A DNA stretch of 64,000 bases from Sapria himalayana (GCA_029783825.1 JAREIK010000801.1:9808891-9872890), one strand, 5' to 3'; numbered from the stretch's first letter, positions 46,829 through 58,814 are shown. A program made the numbers and translations. Notes: generated by a model not told the origin, from the sequence alone.

Positions 46829-49800
46829 ATGACTGCTAAAACTTCCATTTTTTCCTCTATTATATCTGGATCTCATATGATTATTTCGGAGAAATTGGTT
46901 GGCAGTGACAATTATCTTTCCTGGTCAGCTTCTGTTGAACTATGATTTATGGATCAAGAATATGAGGATCACCTGGTTACACAGGAGACAAATATCCCTG
47001 AGGTTGACCACGTATTGTGGAGGAAGATAGATGCCCAGTTATATAGTGTATTGTGACAATCAGTTGATCCTAAGATTCTTCTTCAACTTCGGGCCTACAA
47101 AACTTGTTTTAAATTTTGGACTCAGGCCAAAGGATTATACACGAATGATATCCAGCGTCTTTATAAGGTGGCTTCTGCTATTGACCATCTCAGCCAACAG
47201 GACTTGGATCTATCTACTTATATTGGCCAGATTATTTCTCTTAAGGAGGAGTTCTTGACTGTGATGCCTCTTACTTCTAATGTTGGGGCTCAACAAACAC
47301 AGTTTGATAAATTCTTCATGGTCCTTACTCTTATTGGCCTCCGTCAAGATCTTGAGCCTGTCCGCGATCAGATTCTTTGTAGTTCATCAGTTCCGCCCTT
47401 GGATGATGTTTTTGCTCGCCTCCTTCATATCTCATCCACTCAGACTTTGCCATCTGATAGCACGTCAGATTCTTCTATATTAGTTACTCACACTACCACT
47501 CAAGGAGGCCGTAATAGTAACCGAGGTAGGGGCCAACGTCCTCATTGCACCTATTGCAATAAACTTGGTCACACTCGTGATCATTGCTATCAGTTACATG
47601 GACGGCCTCCTCGCACTGCCCATGTGGTCCAGTCCTCTGATTCTCAGCTACCTCAGCCTCCGAGCTCCTCCGCATCTCAGACATATCATGCTTCTGTTGC
47701 CTCTGTTGCCCAGCCTGGTAATACTACTGCCTGCCTTACCCACACATCTTCTCTTGGACCCTGGATTCTAGATTCTGGAGCTTCTGATCACATATCTGGT
47801 AATAAGGATATTTTCTCCTCTATTACTACTACCTCTGCTTTACCTACTGTTACCTTAGCTAATGGTTTTCAAACTGTGGCTAAAGGTATTGGTTTGGCCC
47901 TTCCTCTACCTTCTCAACCTCTCACTTCTGTCCTTTATACTCATAAATATCCTTTTAATCTTATTTCCATCAGCAAAATCACTCGTACTCTTAATTGTTC
48001 TATCACCTTTTCTGATAAATTTGTGATCTTACAGGACCGGAGTACGAGGAAGACGATTAGCATAGGACGTGAGTCTCAAAGCCTCTATCACCTCACCTCG
48101 GATTCATCTCCTGCAGTTTGCATTTCCACTGATGCTCCTCTCCTCATTCACCGTCGTTTGGGCCACCCTAGTCTCTCCAAGTTCCAGAAGATGGTCCCTC
48201 GTTTTTCCACTTTGTCGTCGCTTTCGTGTGAGTCATGTCAGCTTGGGAAACATACCCGTGTCTCGTTCCCAAAGCGTTTGGATAATCAGGCAAAGTCTCC
48301 TTTTGAGCTTATCCACACTGATATTTGGGATCCTTGTTGGACTGCGTCTACTTTAGGATTTCAGTATTTTGTCACTTTTATTGATGACTATTCTCGATGC
48401 ACTTGGTTATTTTTAATGAAAAATCGAGCTGAGTTATTCTCTATTTTCCAGAAATTTTATGCTGAAATTCAGACCCAATTCAATATTTCTATTCATGTGT
48501 TACGCAGTGACAATGCCAGGGAATATTTTTCATCCCGCTTTACTTAACTTATGTCTCATCATTGGATTCTTCATCATTCTTCTTGTGCTCATACTCCTCA
48601 ACAAAATAGGGTAGCTGAACGCAAGAATCGACATCTTGTTGAGACAGCTCGTACTATCCTCCTCCATAGTAATGTTCCTTTTCGTTTTTGGGGGAACGCT
48701 ATTCTTACCGCTTGTTATTTGATTAATCGTATGCCCTCTTCTGTTTTACATGATTAGATTCCTCATTCTCTTCTCTTCCCTGACCAACCACCCTATTTCA
48801 TTCCTCCTCGTGTCTTTGGTTATACTTGCTTTGTTCATATTCTCACTCCTGGACAGGACAAGCTTTCAACCAAAGCCATGAAGTGTCTCTTCTTGGGATA
48901 TTCCAGACTTCAGAAGGATTATCGTTATTATTCTCTTGAGACTCATCACTACTTTATCTCCGCTAATGTTACTTTCTTTGAGAACTCACCATACTTTTCC
49001 ACCACTTCTGAGTCTCTTCCTATTTTTGCAGTCTTGCCCATTCCCATTGTCTCTTCACCTGATGTTGTGTCTCCTCGACCACTTCAGGTTTATCATCGTC
49101 GCCCTCGTGTCGATGCTCCTCTCCCGTTTGCTGAGGCACCTGCTGACTCACTTCCTATCCCTTCGGCTTCTCCTGCCCCGGCTCCACCCTCTCCTGATGA
49201 CTTACCCATTGCTACTCGGAAAGGTAATCGCTCTACTCGTAATCATCATCCTATTTACAATTTTTTGAGTTATCATCGATTATCTTCACCCTATTCTTCT
49301 TTTGTCTCTGCTATATCCTTTATTTTTCTTCCAAAGATCACCCATAAAGCTCTTTCCCATCCAGGCTGGCGACAGGCAATGGTGGATGAAATGGCTGCTC
49401 TACACTCTATTGGCACTTGGGATCTTGTTGTTTTACCCTCTGATAAATTTACAGTTGGTTGTCGTTGGGATATGCAATTAAGGTTGGTCCTGATGGTCAG
49501 GTTGATCGCCTTAAGGCCCGCTTAGTTGCTAAAGGCTATACTCATATTTATGGTTCTGATTATGCTGACACATTCTCCCTTGTTGCCAAGATTGCTTTTG
49601 TTCGTCTGCTTCTCTCCATGGCTGCTATGTGTTCTTGGCCTCTTTATCAGTTAGATATTAAAAATGCCTTCCTTCATGGTGATCTTGCCGAGGAAGTTTA
49701 TATGGAGCAACCTCCTGGTTTTATTGCTCGGGGGGAGTCTGGTTTAGTGTGCAAGTTACGCCGTTCTCTATATGGCTTGAAACAATCTCCTCGAGCATGG

Positions 49801-50868
49801 TTTGGTCGTTTTAGTTCTGTTGTTCAAGAGTTTGGCATGCTTCGCAGTACAGCAGACCATTCAGTTTTCTATCATCATAACTCCTTGGGACAGTATATTT
49901 ATCTGGTTGTTTATGTGGATAACATTGTCATTACAGGCAGTGATCAGGATGGTATTCAGAAACTAAAGCAACATCTTTTTACTCACTTTCAGACCAAAGA
50001 TTTGGGAAAATTCAAGTATTTCTTGGGAATTGAGATAGCTCAATCCAGTTCCGGTGTGGTCCTTTCCCAAAGGAAGTATGCTTTAGACATCCTGGAAGAT
50101 ACCGGTATGTTAGATTGTAAACCGGTAGACACACCTATGGATCTAAATGTCAAACTTGTACCAGGATAGGGGGAGCCTTTAGGAGACCCTGGGAGATATC
50201 GATGACTCGTAGGTAAATTGAACTATCTCACCATTACTCGTCCAGACATTTCTTTTCCTGTGAGTGCCGTTAGTCAATTCCTACAGTCACCATGTGATAG
50301 TCATTAGGATGCCGTAATCCGCATTCTTCGATATATCAAAAGTACACCAGGCCAAAGTGTGTTGTACGAGAACAGAGGTCATACTCAGGTTGTTGGTTAC
50401 ACAGATGCAGATTGGACTGGCTCACCCACAGATAGACATTTCACTTCAGGGTACTGTATTTTTATTGGAGATAATCTAATATCTTGGAAAATTAAGAAAC
50501 AAGATGTAGTAACTAGATCTAGCACTGAAGTCGAGTATCGAGCCATGGCTTTGACAACATGTGAACTCATATGGTTGAAATATCTTCTTCGAAAATTGAG
50601 ATTTGGAAAGGATGAAGAGATGAAACTCATCTGTGATAACCAGACCGCATTACATATTGCATCCAATCCAGTCTTTCATGAAAGGACCAAACATATTGAA
50701 GTTGATTATCACTTCATTAGAGAGAAGATCGCATCAGGATGTATTGCTACAAGTTTTGTTAATTCAAATGATCAACTAGCAGATATCTTCACTAAATCTC
50801 TCAGTCGTCCTAGGATTAAATACATTTGTAATAAGCTTGGTGCATATGACGTATATGCTCCAGCTTGA
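46829..50868 (+). pseudogene. Copia 1 gag-pol polyprotein, interrupted
   Basis: Translation starts at 46829 (MTAKTSIFSS). Domains in order: gag (UBN2-like; LYKVASAIDHLSQQDLDLS), CCHC knuckle CTYCNKLGHTRDHC (near 47550), aspartic protease WILDSGASDH (47763), integrase zinc region (H..LGHPS...CESCQLGKH), integrase core (HTDIWD, IDDYSRCTW, then PQQNRVAERKNR), RT ([30 protein letters not shown], with Asp-Asn where Asp-Asp is usual) and RNase H (GYTDADWTG; STEVEYRAMA; LADIFTKSL). In-frame stops: 46943, 47054, 48545, 48755, 50167, 50203 and 50305; a frameshift lies near 49470. The short LTRs and domain order suggest the Ale/Retrofit-like lineage. Confidence 0.92.
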
Positions 50869-50875
50869 GGGGGAG
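50867..50875 (+). promoter_or_regulatory. Polypurine tract
   Basis: GAGGGGGAG lies immediately before the 3' LTR and overlaps the gag-pol stop codon region. Confidence 0.85.
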
Positions 50876-50942
50876 TGTTGAATATAATGTGGAGTTGTAG
50901 AAATTGAAAAAAAAAAAAAAAAGTTCTCTCTCTTTTTCAACA
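50876..50942 (+). repeat. Copia 1 3' LTR (67 bp)
   Basis: It aligns with the 5' LTR apart from two substitutions (C/G and C/T) and shorter CT and T tracts. Confidence 0.88.
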
Positions 50943-50947
50943 ATTTT
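50943..50947. repeat. Copia 1 target-site duplication, right
   Basis: ATTTT, identical to 46286-46290. Confidence 0.6.
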
Positions 50948-51246
50948 GAAATATCAACAAAATCTAGTACCAAAAGATTTGAAAACACTTAAACAAATAT
51001 TGCAACAATCCAAACTGTTAGAACAAACTGATAATTTCCAGCAACGACAATTAATTTAAGAGCTCTTCAAAATGAACTATACAGATGTTTCAATAAAGCA
51101 ACAACACTGATAAACACCAGAAAAAACGAGTAAACCCTAAGCCCAACAGGTTTACTAGCTGATTTTGATATATATTTCATTTGCATTCACAAGAATCAAT
51201 AAAAGGCCATTTCTAGCAAAATAGAATTCTCAAGGATTTCAAGAAC

Positions 51247-51447
51247 CTTTTCTGAAATCTTAGGGTTCGTCTATCACCTTCATGCCAATCAGAATCATGC
51301 GACAAGTCTTCTTTTAGCACATCATACGTTGTCAAAACAATGTCCGCTTTTATAAGTTCAGAGATATTTGCAATGGCCGCACTTGAAAGAGAAGTATCTC
51401 GCACGCCTTCATATATACATGTTCTTAAGGAACCTGGGCGGGTGTGG
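51247..51447 (-). CDS. SHPRH: SHPRH-like exon A (SNF2 ATPase, N-terminal lobe)
   Basis: This 201-nt exon encodes about 66 residues of the SNF2 N lobe: HTRPGSL, then IYEGVRD, then KADIVLTTYDVLKEDLSHD, ending at FQKR. ADIVLTTYD is the conserved stretch before Walker B. The acceptor AG is at 51449-51448, and the first base is the last base of a codon. The donor GT is at 51246-51245 (AAAAG/GTTCTT), which leaves two bases that complete an Arg codon with the first base of exon B. The preceding exon, expected to end near a PQWHSEI-type motif, was not found up to 64000, so the upstream intron exceeds 12.5 kb. Copia element 1 ends only about 300 nt downstream of the donor. Confidence 0.9.
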
Positions 51448-52400
51448 CTAAGAAAACAACTTATAATTATCAAATTGGCATGTGTATCTGATGCATTAAT
51501 ATATAACTGCATAATAATCAAGTGAAACTATGAGGAAAGACTCATCTCAGTGTGATTAGTCGAGGTGAACATAAGCTGATCTTAACACCCACAGTTCAAT
51601 AAATCAAAGAAAAAAAAAACATAGGCATGAACAATAAATATTAGTTTATATTCTGCATGTATCAAACTATAAAGATCACAGAAAGATCTTAAACAAAAAT
51701 TTTGAATAATTTGTAAATTGTTCTCAAAAATAATCTTAGATACAAAAGAGAAGAACAAATTTAAACAATATAGCATAATCATTTAGAAAGGTCTCAAAGA
51801 AGAAGAGCAGTGAGATCTTGTGTGGATTGGATTGCCCCAATGTTTTAGTAAACTGTGTGATTTTATTATCCAAAGGAAACAAATTTTTATAAAACAGTGT
51901 AAAACTAAACCATGAAAGAATATAAAGTTATAATCTTTTTTTCTGAACTTGTAATATCATTCAGATTTCCCATTGAAATCTGAAAGTTGAACTCGATTTG
52001 TTTTGAACTTTATGATCATTCATGTGAAAGAACATACAGGTGTTTCACATAGATTCGGTATGCTGCATGCACCACAAAATCCCACTCATGAATAATTTAT
52101 CACCATCACTACTACATCCTAGACCTAAATAACTCTTTTAGTAGTGACACTTTTTTAACCAAGATTTTATTATCTTAAACATCACTTTTTCATTTTTCAT
52201 CAATTAGTTTTACTATGATACTAAATTTTTCATAGTTTTCTTTTCTTTTTGATTTTTAATTTTTTATTTTTTTTTATTTTTTTTATTTTTATTTTATTAT
52301 TTTGTTTATTTCTCTTATCTCTCTTCTCTCTCTTTTCTCTCTTTTCTCATTTTTCTTATTTTTTCTTATTTTTTCTTATTTTTCTTATTTTTTTATTTAG

Positions 52401-52431
<31 letters not shown>

Positions 52432-52474
52432 TTTTTTTTATTTTTTTTATTTTTTTTATTTTTTTCTTTATTTT
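51448..52474 (-). other. Upstream intron of the SHPRH-like gene; T-rich tract
   Basis: This sequence belongs to an intron that runs beyond the window. Positions 52240-52475 are a T-rich low-complexity tract (TTTTATTT and TTTCTC patterns). No exon is seen. Confidence 0.6.
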
Positions 52475-53023
52475 TGATGAGAACACCTGATTTGTGAGTT
52501 GTCTCAATCATTTTTGTTTACTATATAAGAACATCTGATATATAAATTTGATTAGAGTGTTATTGCATTTGATTTAACATGGTATTAGAGCTAGAATTCT
52601 CTGAGATTGAGGTTTCACAATCAAACTAAGAGCCCTCATTGTCAGCCATGCCAGACACCATGTATCAGCCATAAGCCTTTCAAACACAACAGAAACAGGA
52701 AACCTCATGTGCAATAGTGGAGTACATCGGAATGCAACAGTGGGTGTGCCAACCATGCTGTGCAGTGTAACACAAGGTGCACAATGTGTGAGTGAATTGT
52801 GATGTGCAGTGTGGTCCAAGGTGGTGTACATGAGTGTGTGTGGTGAACAGTAGATGTGAGTGCAGCAGTGTGTGCAGTAGGTGTGGCGTACAATGGTGTG
52901 CGCGTGCAGTATGTTCAACGGTGTGTTGTGCGTATGTTGACTGTGTTGTGCAGTGTGCACAAACACAACAGTGTGTTGAGCATATGTGAACTGTGTTGTG
53001 CAATGTGCTACGAGGTATGCAGT
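52475..53023 (+). mobile_element. Non-coding LTR element: LTR, PBS, TGCA-rich leader (interrupted)
   Basis: The LTR (52475-52579) runs from TGATGAGAACACCTGATTTG to GATTTAACA and is followed by TGGTATTAGAGC (52580-52591), a tRNA-Met primer-binding site. The leader is a GT-rich mosaic of GTGCAGTGTG and TGTGTTGTGC words with no recognisable coding. It is interrupted by the hAT at 53032-56500 and resumes at 56509 (CAACAGCATTTGCAGTACATGTGC). It is the same family as 42820-43720. Confidence 0.7.
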
Positions 53024-53031
53024 ATGAACAG

Positions 53032-56000
53032 CTATGTTGCACGGACACGGATACGAAAACGGGAATATGACACGGCAGGATACGAGGACACGGCAAATTT
53101 CAAAAAATTAGGATACGGATACGACTAGGATACAGCATGAAAAAAAAATTAAATACAAATATTATCCATTAATAGAAATTTAGATAAAAAAAAATGCTCA
53201 AACATTATTTTTACAAATATTCAAATACAAACATAAGAAATATTAAAATAAAAAATTAATATTTTCTTATGAATCAAATAAAATTGTTTTCATTTCAGGT
53301 TCATCAAAAGAAAGATCCGCAATCTTAAAATTCCAGCATTTTCAATATCTATTGATTCAAAACAATCACATCCAATGTCTCACATTTTAGATTCACCTTC
53401 ATTATAGTTTAGAGATCTCCTTGACAGAAGTCGAAGATTATTATGGACATAAACTAAGTCTTCAGCTCTTTGTGGTGTCAACTTGTTTCTCTTCATGGAA
53501 TGAATATAATTATAAGTGCTCCAATTTCTTTCACAACATGAGGATGAACAAAGTTGTCCTAACAATTTTAATGCAATAGATTGAAGCAACGGTGCAGCAG
53601 TTCCATGAACAACCCACTATTTAATAGGACTCATGTACCACCTGTCATTGATGGAATCACTACTAGAAAAACCTTCCAAAAATGCCGAAAATATAGCATA
53701 CTCATCATTTGCTCTTCTCCTTTCACCTTCATTAGAAAAATATCTCTCAAAACATTTTTTCTCTCTTACTATTTCTAAATCTCGATGCGGTGGAACACGA
53801 TCACGAGACTCAGCAAGTCATTGTTGACTATAATACTTACAAGTTAAGTTATAATATTAATTATAAAATATTAAACATCATAGAATATCATTTATATTAA
53901 AATTATCATAATCTACAATTTAAACTCTTAAGATTACCTTGGATTTAAGGAATAAGCAAGTGAATATAAAGGTGTGTGGCTTTTATTCCATCTTTCCACC
54001 AGGATTTCATTCACAATATAAAAAAACCTATAGATTAAAATACATAGCAATTCATATAAGTTCAATTATAATTAAAACTTAAAAACTTTCAATCAAAATA
54101 ATAAAAAATTGAAAATTAAAAGTATACTTTGAATTATCGGTGGGACTTTTATGTACTTTCTTAAAAATAGATTCTTTCACTTTTTCGATCATAAAATCTC
54201 ACCACTCATAAATATTGTGAAGGCAAGGTTTGTCAGTGTCGGCTAATCGAAGCATCTCATAAATAGGAGTTGTAAAACTGAGGATATAATCCACATTCAT
54301 CCAAAAATCTTCATTTAGGATTTTATCCTTTACTTCTTTAGCTTTCACTAAATCATCATCTTTATACATTTATCATTCTTCACTTATCACTAATTGCTCT
54401 AAGCCTCTTTTTATTGTTTTAAATCGTTTAAGCATAACAATAGTTGAAGCAAAACGTGTATCGACCACTGAAAGTAACTTCAACTTGCAATGATTATTAA
54501 ACATTGATAATCTCATTGTATGATTCATAATGAAATTCTTGATAAAAAAATATCACTTGAAACTTGAGTGATCCAACCACACTATTTCATCATATCAGCA
54601 TATCTTGAGTGTGTTGGTACACAAATATTCTTCAAAGCAAGATTAAGAGTATGAACTACACACGGGATCCAAAAGATATGCCAAAATTTTGCTTCCACAA
54701 TGTATCCTACTACTTTGCAAGCTGCAGCATTATCAGTTATAACTTGAACTACCTTTTGTGGATCAATCTCTTGTATAGTGTTAATCAATAAATCAGCTAT
54801 AAAATATTTGTCATTGGTCTCTCCTTCACAGTTTATTGCTTTCAAAAATATTGGTCCACTTTCAGAGACTCCCATGATGTTAATAAGTAGTCTTCTTTAA
54901 GCGTCTGATCATCCATCACTACAAATGCTCACTCATTTCTCAGTCCAAGTCTTCTTGATTGGTTCTAATAGATTATCAATATTATTCTTCTCCTTCTGCA
55001 ATAATGTTGTTCTTAATGCATTATAGCTTGGTGGGACATAACCTGAAAGTTGACATGAACTTTTAAAGGCACGTGCATAATAAGTATTTTTAGCAAAGTA
55101 AAAAGATAACCCTCCAGAATAAAACATCCTAGCTATCTCACTATCAACTAATTCACGTGCACCAATTTTGAATGCATTTTTAATTTATCCCATAGTCTCC
55201 TTTCTTCTTTTTAGATCAATTGGATTAGTACTAGAAGAGGAATTCTCAAAAAAAGAATCTGCAATGCTTAATGTGGGTAAAGAAACTTGCTTAGGATTAA
55301 ATTGTTTCATTATTTGTTCAGATTCCTCCATCATCCTTCGCATCTCAATCAAATTTTGATTTGTTACTTTAGTACATGATGCAATCTCACCCTCTTTAAT
55401 TTTCAACAAGTGAGCCTTGACTCTATAATATAATCTTTATATATTTGTCTACAAAAATTACATTGAAAGTAACATTTCCTCTCCCTTTTCCTTTATCCAA
55501 TTTTGCATCTTTCGTGATATATTTCCATAATGGAGCATGATCAAACATCTTGAATATTTTGTTGATTACTTGAAGGCTCAGAATTACAACTCATTTTATT
55601 GTATAATTCTGCATGAAAAAAAATTATACATTTTAAATAATCTATATTATTTCAAAATTAATTTAATCTTATTTTTTTTCTACATCAATACTATAATACA
55701 TTTTTTATTATATTTTCATTATTTACATATTACATTAATTTATTTAAAATAAATTATATAACAAAAACTATTATACTTACATATTATATATTACTAAATA
55801 TTACATAATACATACTACAAAAAATATTCATATTTATATATTCCATATTTTAATATTGCATATTTATTATTATTTTTAAAATCATATATTTAAAATTAAA
55901 ATAAATTATTTGTTTTTATATTTTGTATATATATTAAACAAACAATAATAATTAAAACATAAAAAATATATATTTAAACCTTCTAACCCCGCCCCCAATT

Positions 56001-56500
56001 TAAAATAATTAAAATTATGCTTTGAACCCCCCCCCCCTCCTGTTACAGCTTCCAACACAGCCCCCTCCCATTACAGCTTCCAACACCCTCCCCCCTACAG
56101 ATTATAGAATTAGGTTACCTTAGGTACTGTTGGCGCCTCGGCGGTGTGCTCCAAAACTTCAAACTTCTCTCCCCTCCCTGTTAGACGCAATGACAACTAT
56201 TTCCCGCAATCAGCTTGTCGGTCACTCACTGTCGGCGGTGTGCTCCTCAATTTGATGGAGATGTAGAAGTAAGCGTTAATATATATTGTATTTCCGCCGC
56301 GTCATAATCGTAAAAATGCATTGGTTCGGTAAACGACGCGTCAGTTTCGTAACAACACGTCGGATACGTCTCCGAAGCGTCTGTCCGATACGCCACGTGG
56401 CGTATCGGACACGTATCCAACGCGTGTCTGTACCGTGACACCGTGTCCACATGTCGGACACGTGGACACGCCCGTCCAGTGGCGTATCCGTGCAACATAG
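53032..56500 (-). mobile_element. hAT transposon (3.5 kb), defective
   Basis: A perfect 14-bp terminal inverted repeat CTATGTTGCACGGA occurs at both ends. The flanks ATGAACAG (53024-53031) and CTGAACAG (56501-56508) agree at 7 of 8 positions. The subterminal regions carry GACACG / GATACG words and CACGTGGCGTATCGG-type repeats. On the minus strand are remnants of a BED finger, DUF659 and hATC transposase. It inserted into the leader of an LTR element. Confidence 0.9.
53380..55540 (-). pseudogene. hAT transposase (BED-DUF659-hATC), heavily broken
   Basis: Order on the minus strand: a BED-like segment near 55540-55380 (PLWKYITKDAKLDKGKGRGN, then CNFC in a shifted frame and LLKIKEGEIASC), then MFYSGGLSFYFAKNTYYARA, GYVPPSYNALRTTLLQKEKN and IKKTWTEK (54933-55127). 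DUF659 follows (54582-54875: GPIFLKAINCEGE, VVQVITDNAAACKVVG, IFWIPCVVHTLNLALKNIC), and then hATC at 53380-53589 (LLGQLCSSSCCERNWSTYNY, LTPQRAEDLVYVHNNLRLL). Several frameshifts and stops separate these pieces. The domain set is the same as in the 24.4-28.5 kb element, but the sequence differs clearly. Confidence 0.82.
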
Positions 56501-56508
56501 CTGAACAG

Positions 56509-58800
56509 TATACATGAGTGCAACAGCATTTGCAGTACATGTGCACAATGGAGCTTTCTGTTTGCAGTGACATTGTAAAGCGTGGGCAATTGCAGTTTTA
56601 ATTTTGCTGCAGTTTTAATTCTGCTCATATTATTGCATTCTTCTCTATTTATCTATGATACCATTGTGTGTGACAATGGTATCATAGCATGTTGTAATTG
56701 TGCAGTTTTAATTTTTACTTAGAAGAGCCATAATTTTGCTGCATAACAATTAATATGAAGACATATTATCGCATCAAAGATAAATAGAGAAGAATGTCAA
56801 TTCAATATACTCGCCACAAAATGATAGGTCACAAAAGAGGCAACTGTTAAATATTATATCCACACAAAAAATCAAGAACTTTACCCAATCTTAAGAAAAA
56901 CTAACTAAATATCAAAGTCATCTATGAATTCTCAAAAAATGCATCTACCATTATATTTATACTTGCTAGAGAAAAATATAAAAAAATATTCTCTAAGACA
57001 ACAATAGATTATTTTTTTCTTTCCGGTATTATTGATTATTTTACTCAAGCATTCATTTTAACTCCTGAATTATCGATACAAAATCTATCACTCATATAAC
57101 TAATAATCATATAATATTTATTATATTATTTTCTTATTTCAAAAATATTATTATAGCAAATAATATATATTCAAAAAATATTAGATAAAGTTTAATCCAA
57201 CTCGGGTCTTTGTTATTTTCATCGTGTCTTGCATATTTCCAAAAATTATATTCGTTTACTCTCAATGAATCTTCCGAAAAGATAATTTAATTCTAACTTT
57301 GTTTTTAATTCTGTTGATATTTATTTGAAAGATCAAGAAACTCTGAAGAATATTCTTTTTGAGGTTTAGCAAAATAGATTATATATTTTCTCTTTGACAA
57401 TAAAATTATCTTATAAATGATTAAGTATGTTGGATATTTTACTTGTGTATTCTCATTTGGGTCTTTTATTATTGGGCAAGTTGAAAATATTTTATCTTAA
57501 TCTTAAAAATATTTCGATTCTAATATATGATGTATGTTAAAAAAACTTATCATAACTTCTTACCATTCATACTAAGGTATGAGGTATAGACTCATTCATT
57601 TTAATATAATCATACGTATGGGCCCCTAGTAGACATGTGGCGATAAAGATATTTATATATTTTATTACTTTTAATGATTACTGCTCAAGTTGAAAGATCA
57701 ATTAGACAAGAGAAAGATCTTTTCACCACAGTGTCTAAAGGTATGTCTTGCTAGATCGAGTCCTTGAAAAATGACTTATCCTCAAAGAATATTATATTCA
57801 TCAACATTATGTTGCTCCTAACCTCTAGTGAGAACCACTTATATATCTTTTGAGTACTAGAGTACCCTACAAAAGCACATTTGATTACATGAGCAATCAT
57901 CTTTTTTTCTACCAAGAATTCAATAAAAATAACTACACTCAAATTTCTTAAGTGAAAGATGAAAAAGTTTCCTGAATACATGAATGAATATGTATTTCAA
58001 ATGAAAGTAATTAAAAAATTACATCCAGTTAATTAGTAAATTAGTAATTAAAAAAAACATAGGAACGCTTAAATAGTAAAAGTATGCTTGTCATTTTAAC
58101 CAAATATTTAGTATTTATTTCAGTTGTTATACTATGTCCAAGAGTATTAAAATATGATATCTAATGAATCATTATATACTCCTCAAGAAATAAGATAACT
58201 AATGTAAAATATATTTCAAGGTATTAATATTTCTAATCATTTTAATATTGTATTCAAACTATATTTTTACTATTTAATAAAATTTTATAGAAATAGATAT
58301 TTTGTAACATTTCTTGAAAATAAACAAACATATATCAAGTATATTAATCAACATAAATAATATAACATCTCAAGTAATTATATGAGATAGTCTTACAATA
58401 ATCCAAAACATCTGAATGAATCAACTATGAATAAATCCTTATTAACATATTTCTGACGTGTCGAATAGGAACATTTATAATATTTTTCTAACTGATATGT
58501 CTCACTATTAATACAAATCATCCTCTTCATATTTAATTTCATCTTTAAGTTATCCAATGATAGATGTTCAAAAAGAGAATTTATAACAAGTTAGTCAATG
58601 ATAACTAAGCACCTTTGAAAACTTATGAGGTGGAGGAAAATAAGTATAGACCATTTCACTCAATCCATATAAAAATCATCTATATGGTTCATTGATCCTA
58701 CACAAAAATATCAAAAAAAGAAAATATAATGTTAAACTTCAATTAGTTAGTAAAATAATTGACTCCAAATAAATTGTAATGAAACCCATGTACAAAATAA
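56509..58800. other. LTR-leader remainder and Copia ruins
   Basis: Positions 56509-56650 continue the interrupted leader. Positions 56700-57700 are A+T-rich with no clear signal. Positions 57751-57981 (minus) encode KCAFVGYSSTQKIYKWFSLE and FFEDKSFF, a decayed copy of the Copia integrase C-terminal segment (KC.FLGYS..QKGY.CY, FFE..PFF). Positions 58450-58800 resemble the 11.1/31.1 kb Copia blocks. Confidence 0.5.
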
Positions 58801-58814
58801 TACGTGTCAAAAGA

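Larger units (their letters stand above)
46291..50942 (+). mobile_element. Copia element 1 with very short LTRs (4.65 kb)
   Basis: The 5' LTR (46291-46363, TGTTGAATAT...CTTTTTCAACA) and the 3' LTR (50876-50942) are flanked by ATTTT on both sides. A tRNA-Met primer-binding site TGGTATCAGAGG begins at 46364 and a polypurine tract GAGGGGGAG precedes the 3' LTR. The interior encodes a Copia-type gag-protease-integrase-RT-RNase H polyprotein with many stops. The two LTRs differ by two substitutions plus CT-tract and T-run length. It lies opposite in orientation to the host gene. By sequence it is the same family as the element at 60127-64000. Confidence 0.93.
36470..51246 (-). other. Giant intron (14.8 kb) of the SHPRH-like gene
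   Basis: This intron lies between exons A and B and starts GTTCTT at its 5' (right) end. It holds Copia element 1, ruined hAT pieces, a MITE-like element and several LTR fragments. Confidence 0.85.
75..51447 (-). other. SHPRH: SHPRH-like gene, partial (six exons over 51 kb)
   Basis: Minus-strand coding blocks at 51.3, 36.3, 36.0, 35.7, 17.9 and 0.2 kb match consecutive parts of the plant homologue of SHPRH, a nuclear SNF2-family ATPase with PHD and RING domains that acts as a ubiquitin ligase in DNA-damage tolerance in animals. Every junction uses GT...AG and the phases join exactly: 51247 (phase 2) to 36469, 36214 (phase 0) to 36119, 35879 (phase 1) to 35777, 35608 to 18148, and 17726 to 241. 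No exon contains a stop or frameshift, so the gene looks intact, unlike all transposon genes nearby. The 5' part (start, first helicase motifs, PHD) and the 3' part (RING, helicase C) lie outside the window. The identification rests on recalled family sequence, not on a search. Confidence 0.88.

Noticed and set aside
52249..52497. Phe/Leu-rich open frame that looks like a membrane peptide
   Set aside because: It is a translation of a T-rich low-complexity tract.
52574..53128. His/Thr/Cys-rich open frames in several frames
   Set aside because: They arise from the GT/TGCA-word leader of an LTR element. Overlapping frames are open on both strands and none resembles a protein family.
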